Source of the DNA: Bacteroidales bacterium UBA2198
GTDB lineage: Bacteria > Bacteroidota > Bacteroidia > Bacteroidales > VadinHA17
Direction: 5' to 3'
Length of the DNA: 12,338 nucleotides
Assembly (NCBI GenBank): GCA_002328625.1
Contig: DCVC01000322.1
Coordinates: 1-12,338, forward strand
Shown here: piece after piece, positions 1 to 6,296 of the stretch
Position numbering within the stretch: position 1 is the first letter of the stretch
Layout of the letters: every line of letters begins with the position of its first letter
Notes under the pieces: model-generated
Told to the model about the DNA's origin: nothing
Seen by the model: only the letters and a program-made list of their open reading frames with translations
Database searches by the model: none
Made by a program: the position numbers and the translations under genes

Positions 1-453
1 GACAGGGTAATGAATATCAACCTGAAAGGACCGGTATTCTTTGCTCAGAAGATCTCGAAGGAGATGATCTGGATGAAGGAGCAGATAACAGAATACCAGC
101 CTGTAATTATTTTTATAACTTCAGTCTCTGCTGTTCTTTCCTCAATAAACAGAACGGAATATTGTATTTCAAAAGCTGGTCTGAGTATGGCATCGACTCT
201 TTTTGCCGACAGGCTGTCAAAGGAAGAGATTCTTGTCTGTGAAATCCGGCCCGGAATAATTCAGACAGATATGACCGTAAAGATCAAAGATAAATATGAT
301 AAAATGATATCTGAAGGATTTGTGCCTCAAAACAGATGGGGTTTGCCTGATGATATCGGAAAGGCAGTCGCTTCAATTGCAAGAGGCGATTGGCAGTTCT
401 CAACAGGCATGGTATTCGAAATAAGCGGGGGACTGAATATCCACAAACTTTAA
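1..453 (+). CDS. Short-chain dehydrogenase/reductase (SDR), C-terminal part, 5' end outside window
   Basis: This is the C-terminal two thirds of a classical SDR oxidoreductase, an NAD(P)(H)-dependent enzyme that interconverts alcohols and ketones. The frame is open from base 1 and reads D-R-V before the first ATG at 10, so that ATG is internal: the segment R-V-M-N-I-N-L-K-G matches the helix after the NAG motif in SDRs. The catalytic motifs are visible as a Ser in FITSVSA, then Tyr and Lys in EYCISK (YxxxK), followed by the RPGIIQTDMT segment and a terminal SGG typical of 3-ketoacyl-ACP-reductase-like members. The Rossmann glycine motif lies upstream of the window. The C-terminus is complete. 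The substrate cannot be told; relatives of this kind often act on sugars or sugar acids. The gene converges on the FucP-type transporter. Confidence 0.9.
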   Translation, partial: DRVMNINLKGPVFFAQKISKEMIWMKEQITEYQPVIIFITSVSAVLSSINRTEYCISKAGLSMASTLFADRLSKEEILVCEIRPGIIQTDMTVKIKDKYDKMISEGFVPQNRWGLPDDIGKAVASIARGDWQFSTGMVFEISGGLNIHKL

Positions 454-600
454 AAGCACCGGTTTATTTTTGACTCAAATTTTATTTTTAACAGGTCAAA
501 GTATAATGTACGTTATGGATCCGGTACATTCTTTCAGAATCTTGGGGATAAAGCAATCTATGATGAATTTAAATTGAAGGTCAGTCTTCTTGTACAATAG
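454..600 (+). pseudogene. Start-less coding-like remnant after the SDR (possible C-terminal tail of a lost protein)
   Basis: After the SDR stop the same frame stays open for 48 codons and ends at TAG (598-600). The translation looks protein-like: it contains KYNVRYGSGTFFQNLGDK and ends EFKLKVSLLVQ, an alternating polar/hydrophobic pattern like a final beta strand. There is no ATG in it and no plausible start. The SDR C-terminus (SGG plus a short tail) is already complete, so this is unlikely to be readthrough sequence of that enzyme. The best reading is the decayed 3' end of another gene, possibly a beta-rich or envelope protein. This is inference: chance openness over 147 bp is possible, and I do not recognise the family. 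Confidence 0.3.
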
Positions 601-620
601 AAAGGTTTTTGGATATATGA

Positions 621-1943
621 CTATTTGTCAGAAGAAGCTCTTATCTCAATTTTTCTGCTTGCTATCGAATAGTATATGATAACAATGAAACAGATAAGCG
701 GTACAATATAGGAGTAATTAATGTTTCCGGTCAGATCAGACACTTTGCCCTGGAAGAAGGTAACGACTGCACCACCAAGTATGGCCATTATCAGACCGGA
801 GCCTGCGATTTTTGTGTCGTCACCGAGGCCGATAACAGCCTGGCCGAAAATAGTCGGGAACATCAATGACATAAATCCAGAAATAGAAACCAGTGCAATA
901 ACTCCAGCCATACCTGAACCTAAGATCACGGTAATTGAGCTTACAATAGCCATCAGCGCTGCGAATGAAAGTAATGTTGAAGGTCTGAAGAATTTCATCA
1001 GGAAGGTGAAAATGAATCTTGAGGAAGCAAAAAGGATAAGGGCTGCTATGTAATAAGTAGCTGCTACCTGTTCAGGTGTTTTTCCTGCCGGCAGTGTGAT
1101 CTTCTCAAGATTGAGATTGATCATCGCGTAACGTATTGTAAATGACCAGACTCCGATTTGTGCACCAACGTAAAAGAATTGTGCAATTACACCCAGGACA
1201 TAATTCCTGTTCCTGAGCAGCCTTTTAAGTGTCGGGCCGAGATTAACTGCAGATCCTGCATCCGAAGCCCTTGGCATTTTAACAAAGTATATCACCAGCC
1301 ATAGTATCAGAAGAAGAAAACCAATTGAGACATAAGTCATGGTTACTGCATTCAGCTCCCCGTTCTGAATTATCTCCAGGTCGGGAGCGGCCATAACTGC
1401 TCTTTCTGAAGCAGAAGCTGTGTTGAGTTCCGAAAGTATGAATATCTGGCTTATCACCACACCCATAATCGATCCGAGAGGATTGAACGACTGAGCCAGA
1501 TTAAGCCTTCTTGTACCTGTATCCTCTCTGCCCATCGCAATAATATAAGGGTTTGCAGCTGTTTCGAGGATTGAAAGTCCGCCGAATAAGATCCACAGAG
1601 CCCCCAGAAAATGAAAATAATTCCCTGTCATTTTCGCAGGAAAGAACATTAAACAACCAATAACATAAAGTCCCAGGCCAAGTAGAACTCCCGATTTGTA
1701 GGAGAATCTCTTGATATAAATTGCAGCCGGCAATGCAAAAATGAAATAGCCAAGACCATAGCATGATATCTGAATAAGAGAGGTCCTCGCATCAGTCATG
1801 CTCATAATTCTTTTAAATGCGGCAAGCAGTGTATCCGTCATGTTATTGGCAAGTCCCCACAGAAGGAATAAGGATGTAATAAGAATGAATGGAATAAGAT
1901 TGCCGGGAGCAATCAGTTTTTCTTTTATTTTGGCTGGATTCAT
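621..1943 (-). CDS. FucP-family sugar:H+ symporter (MFS)
   Basis: This is an inner-membrane major facilitator of the fucose-galactose-glucose:H+ symporter family. At 440 residues it is close in length to E. coli FucP (438), and it has about twelve hydrophobic segments. Signature stretches match FucP throughout: LFLLWGLANNMTDTLL in TM1, ETAANP in TM4, RLNLAQSFNPLGSI in the middle, YVGAQIGVWSF in TM7 and MFPTIF in TM10. Asp37 and Glu127 align with the FucP proton/sugar residues Asp46 and Glu135, so active proton-coupled uptake is expected. The substrate (fucose, glucose, galactose, N-acetylglucosamine or other) cannot be fixed from sequence. The ATG at 1943 is required to include TM1. It lies only 12 nt after the tRNA-Asn on the same strand, so the two may share a transcript. 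The gene is convergent with the SDR. Confidence 0.93.
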   Translation of the reverse strand: MNPAKIKEKLIAPGNLIPFILITSLFLLWGLANNMTDTLLAAFKRIMSMTDARTSLIQISCYGLGYFIFALPAAIYIKRFSYKSGVLLGLGLYVIGCLMFFPAKMTGNYFHFLGALWILFGGLSILETAANPYIIAMGREDTGTRRLNLAQSFNPLGSIMGVVISQIFILSELNTASASERAVMAAPDLEIIQNGELNAVTMTYVSIGFLLLILWLVIYFVKMPRASDAGSAVNLGPTLKRLLRNRNYVLGVIAQFFYVGAQIGVWSFTIRYAMINLNLEKITLPAGKTPEQVAATYYIAALILFASSRFIFTFLMKFFRPSTLLSFAALMAIVSSITVILGSGMAGVIALVSISGFMSLMFPTIFGQAVIGLGDDTKIAGSGLIMAILGGAVVTFFQGKVSDLTGNINYSYIVPLICFIVIIYYSIASRKIEIRASSDK

Positions 1944-1955
1944 TATGTTGTTTTG

Positions 1956-2029
1956 CTCCCCAGGTAGGTTTCGAACCTACGACCTACGGATTAACAGTCC
2001 GCCGCTCTGACCAACTGAGCTACTGAGGA
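1956..2029 (-). tRNA. tRNA-Asn (anticodon GUU)
   Basis: The reverse strand folds into a standard 74-nt cloverleaf. The 7-bp acceptor stem pairs TCCTCAG with CTGGGGA (one U-G pair), with discriminator G. The D arm is GCTC/GAGC, and the anticodon stem GCGGA/TCCGT has one terminal G-U pair. The loop is CTGTTAA, with anticodon GTT at 1995-1993. The T arm is GTAGG-TTCGAAA-CCTAC. The CCA tail is not encoded: the sequence after the discriminator is CAAAA. It lies immediately upstream of the FucP-type transporter on the same strand and diverges from the sugar kinase. Confidence 0.96.
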
Positions 2030-2035
2030 ATTTGT

Positions 2036-2068
2036 TTACTATAAACTTGAAATGTTTTAGCGTCCAAA
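2036..2068 (-). promoter_or_regulatory. Possible promoter of tRNA-Asn (and perhaps the transporter)
   Basis: Reading the minus strand, TTTG (2068-2065) is followed after 21 nt by TATAGTAA (2043-2036). This ends 6 nt before the tRNA 5' end at 2029. Position and spacing suit a Bacteroidota promoter, but the -7 element agrees with TAnnTTTG mainly in its first two bases, so the match is weak. Confidence 0.25.
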
Positions 2069-2118
2069 AATAAGGGCTTTTAGTGAATTAAGCAATATCT
2101 TTACTGAAAATTTTAAAA

Positions 2119-3105
2119 ATGAAAAGAGTTCTCGGTATCGGTAACGCCCTCGTGGATATAATTACCTCAATCGATGATGATAATATTCTTAAGAAATTTG
2201 ACCTTCCTAAAGGTAGCATGCAACTTGTTGACACGAAAAAGTCTGAAATAATCAAAGCCGGAACAAAACAATTAAGAAGAGTATTTACATCAGGTGGTTC
2301 ATCGGCCAATACGATCCATGGATTGGCAATGCTTGGACTTAATGCGGGTTTTATCGGATCGGCAGGGAATGATGATACAGGGGATTTCTTCGAGACGGAT
2401 ATGAAAAATGCTGGTGTTAATACAATTCTGTTCAGACGTAGTTCTGTTTCCGGTACTTCTGTGGTATTTATATCTCCTGATTCTGAGAGGACTATGGCAA
2501 CACATCTTGGTGCTGCTACTGAGTTGAATGCGGCCGACCTGAAGAAAGAATTTTTTAATGGTTATGACATTCTCTACCTTGAAGGATACCTGATCAATAA
2601 TCTGTCACTGGTTGAAACAGCCTGTAAAATGGCGAAGAAGAGTAAAATGCTTGTTGCTCTCGACCTGGCAAGTTATAATGTCGTTGAGGCTAATCTGCAA
2701 CAATTTGAAACGATCGTAAGAAAATTTGTGGATATCCTTTTCGCAAATGAACTGGAGGCAAAAGTATTCACGGGATTGGTACTCGAAAAAGCTTTGGCCC
2801 TTATGTCAGATTCGAGTGAAATTGCCGTCTTAAAGGTTGGATATGAAGGCTCATGGATCAAAAGGGGAGAAGAAATAATAAAAATAAGTTCACTTCCGGT
2901 TAATTGTTACGACACTACAGGAGCCGGAGATCTTTATGCTGCAGGATTCCTTTACGGGTTTGCAAATGACCTGAATCTGGAAAAATGCGGACTGATAGGA
3001 ACGATAATGGCTGGAAAGGTTATCGAGACCACAGGCTCCAGAATGGATAAGCTCAAATTCAAAGAGATAAAAAAGAGTATCAGGAAGATAATCAGTGAGA
3101 ATTAA
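2119..3105 (+). CDS. PfkB-family carbohydrate kinase, adenosine-kinase-like subgroup
   Basis: This is a cytoplasmic ribokinase/PfkB-fold kinase that transfers phosphate from ATP to a sugar or nucleoside hydroxyl. It has 328 residues, typical of the family. The N-terminus reads VLGIGNALVDI and then LPKGSMQLVD, the pattern of the adenosine-kinase-like branch. Next comes the first PfkB glycine-rich motif, SGGSSANTIHGLAMLG. The C-terminal PfkB signature DTTGAGD is at residues 265-271, with Asp271 as the expected catalytic base and the preceding Gly-Ala-Gly as anion hole. The ATG at 2119 has an AT-rich leader and no Shine-Dalgarno, as usual in Bacteroidota. It is transcribed divergently from tRNA-Asn. 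Database names would range from adenosine kinase to generic sugar kinase or ribokinase; the substrate is not decided by the sequence alone. Confidence 0.92.
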   Translation: MKRVLGIGNALVDIITSIDDDNILKKFDLPKGSMQLVDTKKSEIIKAGTKQLRRVFTSGGSSANTIHGLAMLGLNAGFIGSAGNDDTGDFFETDMKNAGVNTILFRRSSVSGTSVVFISPDSERTMATHLGAATELNAADLKKEFFNGYDILYLEGYLINNLSLVETACKMAKKSKMLVALDLASYNVVEANLQQFETIVRKFVDILFANELEAKVFTGLVLEKALALMSDSSEIAVLKVGYEGSWIKRGEEIIKISSLPVNCYDTTGAGDLYAAGFLYGFANDLNLEKCGLIGTIMAGKVIETTGSRMDKLKFKEIKKSIRKIISEN

Positions 3106-3221
3106 AAATCATTGCTATAAAAAAAAGATAATTCCGATCCCGCAAAGGATGTTTTGGAATCGCTGATATCTGGACCGTTCAGTTCATTATCACGCAAACC
3201 ATGAAATCTCAAATAAACATT

Positions 3222-3252
3222 TTTGACTCGCCCGTTTTTTTTCCGATATTTG
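3222..3252 (+). promoter_or_regulatory. Candidate promoter for the M48 lipoprotein gene
   Basis: TTTG at 3222-3225 is followed after 19 nt by GATATTTG at 3245-3252, which matches TAnnTTTG at all defined positions except the first. The implied start lies near 3257, giving a leader of roughly 70 nt before the chosen ATG at 3329. Nothing else was recognised in the 223 bp between the kinase stop and that ATG. Confidence 0.4.
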
Positions 3253-3328
3253 GTATTGCATTAAGTGCAAGCTCAGATAAATTAAATAAATTAAATGATT
3301 GTTGGAAGATTTATTAAAAACAGAACAA

Positions 3329-4795
3329 ATGAAAAACCTGAACATTCCCGTGAAGATTGCACTGTTTTCTATAGCCGTTTTGTTCGTCATTGCATGTGCA
3401 GTCAATCCTGTAACCGGCAAGAAGCAGATAATGCTTATGTCGGAAGAACAGGAGATCGAAATGGGCAAACAATATGATCCCCAGGTTATTGCCACATTTG
3501 GTGAATATAAGAACGATATGATGCTTGCTTTTCTCCAGCAAAAAACAAAAGAGATGGGACTTATTTCCCACAGACCAAAGTTGCAATACCACATCAAAAT
3601 ATTGGATTCACCTGTCGTTAATGCTTTCGCAGTTCCGGGAGGATATATTTATCTTACACGCGGTATTCTGGCTCAGCTGAATAACGAGGCTGAACTAATT
3701 GGCATTCTCGGGCACGAGATGGGACATATCACCGCACGCCATTCAGTCAGCCAGCAAAGTAAACAAACACTCGGGCAACTGGTTCTGATTGGAGGGATGA
3801 TTGCCTCAGAAAAATTTGCACAATATGCAGAGTATGCGTTGCAGGGGATGCAGCTCCTATTCCTGAGTTTCAGCCGTGATAATGAACGTGAAGCTGACCG
3901 CCTGGGAGTTGAATATACATCAAAGATCAGCTATGACGCTCACAAGATGGCGGATTTTTTTCAGGTACTTAATAAAATGAACCTTGCCAGCCACCAGGGC
4001 GGTGTGCCCACATTCCTTTCAACCCATCCTGATCCGGGCGACCGGTATAATTCAGTTCACCAGTCAGCAACAGAATGGCAGGCCAACCTGAAATATCCCG
4101 AATGGAAAGTTAATACAGACAATTATCTTCAGATGATCAACGGAATCGTTTATGGTGAAGATCCGAGACAGGGTTATGTTGAAGGGAATATATTTTATCA
4201 TCCTGACCTTAAATTCAGATTTTCATTTCCCACAGGATGGCAGCTTGAAAATCTGCCGACCCAGGTAAACATGGCTCCTAAAGAAGGAAATGCACTGATG
4301 ATCTTCACGATCTCATCTGCAAAAACACTCGAAGAGGCTGCCCAGGGAACAATTGATCAGCTTGGATTAACTCTTCTCGACAGTAAGAGGACTACAGTAA
4401 ACGGAATGCCAGCCCTGGCAACCATCTGCAAACAGGTTTCACAAAACCAGTCAACAGGACAGCAGCAAACTATCCAGGTGCTTTCATATTATATTAACTA
4501 TGATAATATGTTTTATGTTTTTCATGGTGTTTCAGCCGAAGCTAATTTTAATTCTTTTTCACGGTTGTTTGAATCAAATATGACCAGCTTTTCAAAGCTT
4601 ACCGATCAATCGAAAATAAATGTTAAACCTAAAAGGATAAGGGTAGTAAACGTGCAGAGGACCGGAACGCTGGCAAATGTTTTCAGCTATTATGGAGTTC
4701 CGCAGACTCAGATGAGCAGCCTGGCGCTACTAAATAACATGGAACTTACAGATCAGGTTCAGGCTGGTAAACTGATTAAAATCATTGGAGAATAA
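3329..4795 (+). CDS. M48-family zinc metalloprotease, BepA-like lipoprotein with LysM-like C-terminus
   Basis: This is a secreted, lipid-anchored zinc endopeptidase, probably for envelope protein quality control by analogy with BepA/LoiP (inference). The start is set at the ATG 3329, not the in-frame TTG at 3299, because from there a lipoprotein signal is perfect: a short basic N-terminus, a hydrophobic core and the lipobox VIAC with Cys23. The CAVNPVTGKKQ that follows is typical of the family. The zinc motif HEMGH lies at residues 129-133, with Glu188 in the downstream EREADRLG motif and then STHPDPGDR. Residues from about 285 form a separate region beginning NIFYHPDLKFRFSFPTGW, resembling PsbP/DcrB-type folds. 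The last 56 residues, with LALLNNMELTDQVQAGKLIK, look like a diverged LysM. The protein has 488 residues. The gene converges on the oxidoreductase with a gap of 47 bp. Confidence 0.93.
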   Translation: MKNLNIPVKIALFSIAVLFVIACAVNPVTGKKQIMLMSEEQEIEMGKQYDPQVIATFGEYKNDMMLAFLQQKTKEMGLISHRPKLQYHIKILDSPVVNAFAVPGGYIYLTRGILAQLNNEAELIGILGHEMGHITARHSVSQQSKQTLGQLVLIGGMIASEKFAQYAEYALQGMQLLFLSFSRDNEREADRLGVEYTSKISYDAHKMADFFQVLNKMNLASHQGGVPTFLSTHPDPGDRYNSVHQSATEWQANLKYPEWKVNTDNYLQMINGIVYGEDPRQGYVEGNIFYHPDLKFRFSFPTGWQLENLPTQVNMAPKEGNALMIFTISSAKTLEEAAQGTIDQLGLTLLDSKRTTVNGMPALATICKQVSQNQSTGQQQTIQVLSYYINYDNMFYVFHGVSAEANFNSFSRLFESNMTSFSKLTDQSKINVKPKRIRVVNVQRTGTLANVFSYYGVPQTQMSSLALLNNMELTDQVQAGKLIKIIGE

Positions 4796-4842
4796 ATATT
4801 CCGGAAGCAAAACGCCCTCTATTATTTGAAAGTTCTTCTGCT

Positions 4843-6150
4843 TCAGTACTTAGGAAGCTTATAACCATTGTTGTAAACCGGGGTAATGAGCTTATTGGCC
4901 GTTTCAGTTTTAAACGATTGTTTTGCGTCGTCCCAATATACTTTTTCTCCTGTACGGTATGCAATGTTTCCCATCTGTGCGACCAAAGCAACACCTCTTC
5001 CTGTTTCAATGCCTGCATTGAGTTTCTGGGGAGTATTGTTTTTTAAACAGTCGAGGAAGTTTCGTACATGAATATCAAGACCGACTCCGACATTTTTCTG
5101 AACAGGCACAGCCTCAATTTTAGTTTTTTCAGGCACCACTTCCCATCCATTGCGGTCGAGGACAAGTGTACCGTTCTCGCCGATATATGACATTCCGTGT
5201 GGTCTCTTCCAGTTTCCAAGGCCAATGCCTATTGTATGTTCCCATATCATCGTAAAGTCTTTGAAATCATAAACAGCGGTCATCGTATCGGGTGTGACCA
5301 TATCGTCGTCGGGGAATGCATATTTGCCTCCTATGGCCATTACTGAAAGTGGAACCGATTTACCCATCCCGTAAAGGATATAATCGATGAGGTGAACACC
5401 CCAGTCTGTCATTAGTCCGCCGGCATATTCCCAGTACCAGCGCCATGTAAAATGGAAGCGGTTTTTATTAAAAGGACGTTTGGGTGCCGGGCCAAGCCAG
5501 AGATCATAATTAACACCCTCGGGAACCGGTGTGTCAGGTACTTTTGGTACAGCTCCTTTCCAGTCGACATACGACCAGGCTTTGCATGTACGGATACGAC
5601 CCAGTTTACCTGATTTAAGGTAATTAATTGCATCCACAAAATGTGGCTGGCTTCTCTGCCACTGTCCAACCTGTACCATTTTGCCATGTTTTTTCACAGC
5701 CTTTTGCATAATGTTGATCTCGGCTATTGTATTGCCAATTGGTTTCTCGACATAAGCATGCTTGCCGGCCTCAAGGGAATCTACAAGCATCAGGCAATGC
5801 CAGTGATCGGGGGTACCAATGACCACTACATCAATGTCCTTGTTTTCAAGCATCTTGCGGTAATCAACATATAGTTTAGGCTGTGGCAGATTGAGTTTCA
5901 GCAGATCGTCAGTGCGCTTGTTCAACACATTGCGGTCCACATCGCACAAGGCAACACACTCCACCTCGGGATTTTTTACAAATGAAGCCAGGTCGCTGTA
6001 TCCCATGCTGTTTCCGCCAATGAGTGCAACCTGAATCTTGTCGTTTGGGGAAACCCTGGTTTGTGCCGCTGATAGCTTATCCAGAGGCAACACTGATCCT
6101 GCAGCCAGAACGGATGCTGTCTTAATAAAATTTCTGCGTGTTGAATTCAT
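4843..6150 (-). CDS. Gfo/Idh/MocA-family oxidoreductase with Tat signal
   Basis: This is an NAD(P)-dependent sugar or cyclitol dehydrogenase-type enzyme, 435 residues long. The N-terminus carries a twin-arginine signal, STRRNFIKTASVLAAG, so export to the periplasm is predicted. The Rossmann domain starts at about residue 38 with the nucleotide loop GGNSMG (45-50), where the middle glycine of GxGxxG is Asn. Other hallmarks are TPDHWH (113-118), EKP (135-137, with the conserved Lys) and TDWGVHLID (248-256), which holds the conserved catalytic-site His253. The C-terminal half is the usual alpha/beta domain with the IGENGTLVLDRNGWEV segment. The family in Bacteroidota is large and mostly of unknown substrate, often linked with glycan breakdown. 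It is separated from the upstream M16 gene by a terminator, so it probably has its own promoter; I could not identify a convincing one in 6151-6210. Confidence 0.93.
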   Translation of the reverse strand: MNSTRRNFIKTASVLAAGSVLPLDKLSAAQTRVSPNDKIQVALIGGNSMGYSDLASFVKNPEVECVALCDVDRNVLNKRTDDLLKLNLPQPKLYVDYRKMLENKDIDVVVIGTPDHWHCLMLVDSLEAGKHAYVEKPIGNTIAEINIMQKAVKKHGKMVQVGQWQRSQPHFVDAINYLKSGKLGRIRTCKAWSYVDWKGAVPKVPDTPVPEGVNYDLWLGPAPKRPFNKNRFHFTWRWYWEYAGGLMTDWGVHLIDYILYGMGKSVPLSVMAIGGKYAFPDDDMVTPDTMTAVYDFKDFTMIWEHTIGIGLGNWKRPHGMSYIGENGTLVLDRNGWEVVPEKTKIEAVPVQKNVGVGLDIHVRNFLDCLKNNTPQKLNAGIETGRGVALVAQMGNIAYRTGEKVYWDDAKQSFKTETANKLITPVYNNGYKLPKY

Positions 6151-6210
6151 AATAAAGGAATATTAAAGGAACCGCAAGGTAATATTTAAATGATAAATGA
6201 TCAATTTTCG

Positions 6211-6270
6211 AATATTAAAAAATATTAAAATCAATGCAGGAACGTCCAATTTGGGCGTCCCAACATTGAT
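6211..6270 (-). terminator. Rho-independent terminator downstream of the M16 gene
   Basis: An imperfect hairpin spans 6230-6270. The outer arms ATCAATG (6230-6236) and CATTGAT (6264-6270) pair perfectly. After a small internal loop an inner GC-rich stem pairs GGaACGTCC with GGGCGTCC (one bulged A, one G-T pair) around a 5-nt AATTT loop. On the minus strand the hairpin begins 26 nt after the M16 stop and is followed by a T-rich run (6229-6211). This suits termination of M16 transcription before the oxidoreductase gene. Confidence 0.65.
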
Positions 6271-6273
6271 AAA

Positions 6274-6287
6274 CATTCAATTGAATG
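6274..6287. repeat. Perfect 14-bp palindrome
   Basis: CATTCAATTGAATG is identical to its reverse complement. It sits between the M16 stop codon and the terminator hairpin. It may simply extend the 3'-end RNA structure of the M16 transcript, or be a protein-binding site; nothing in the sequence decides between these. Confidence 0.5.
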
Positions 6288-6296
6288 CGGATGGTT

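Noticed and set aside
721..1053. 110-codon + strand frame inside the transporter gene
   Set aside because: It is antisense to the conserved C-terminal membrane segments of the FucP-type symporter; a shadow frame.
2085..2118. Possible -7 element TATCTTTA upstream of the sugar kinase
   Set aside because: It ends in A instead of G, and no -33 TTG lies at the right distance, so it was not listed as a promoter.
3124..3165. Possible hairpin (ATTCC...GGAAT) after the sugar kinase
   Set aside because: The stem is short with uneven internal loops and no T tract follows, so a terminator cannot be supported.
3299..3328. Ten-residue N-terminal extension of the M48 protease
   Set aside because: It begins at a TTG codon and would bury the lipoprotein signal; the ATG at 3329 gives a proper signal and lipobox.
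4796..4860. GAAGCA/TGCTTC inverted repeat between the convergent M48 and oxidoreductase genes
   Set aside because: Only 6 bp of stem with a loop of about 30 nt and no T tract; it also runs into the oxidoreductase coding end.
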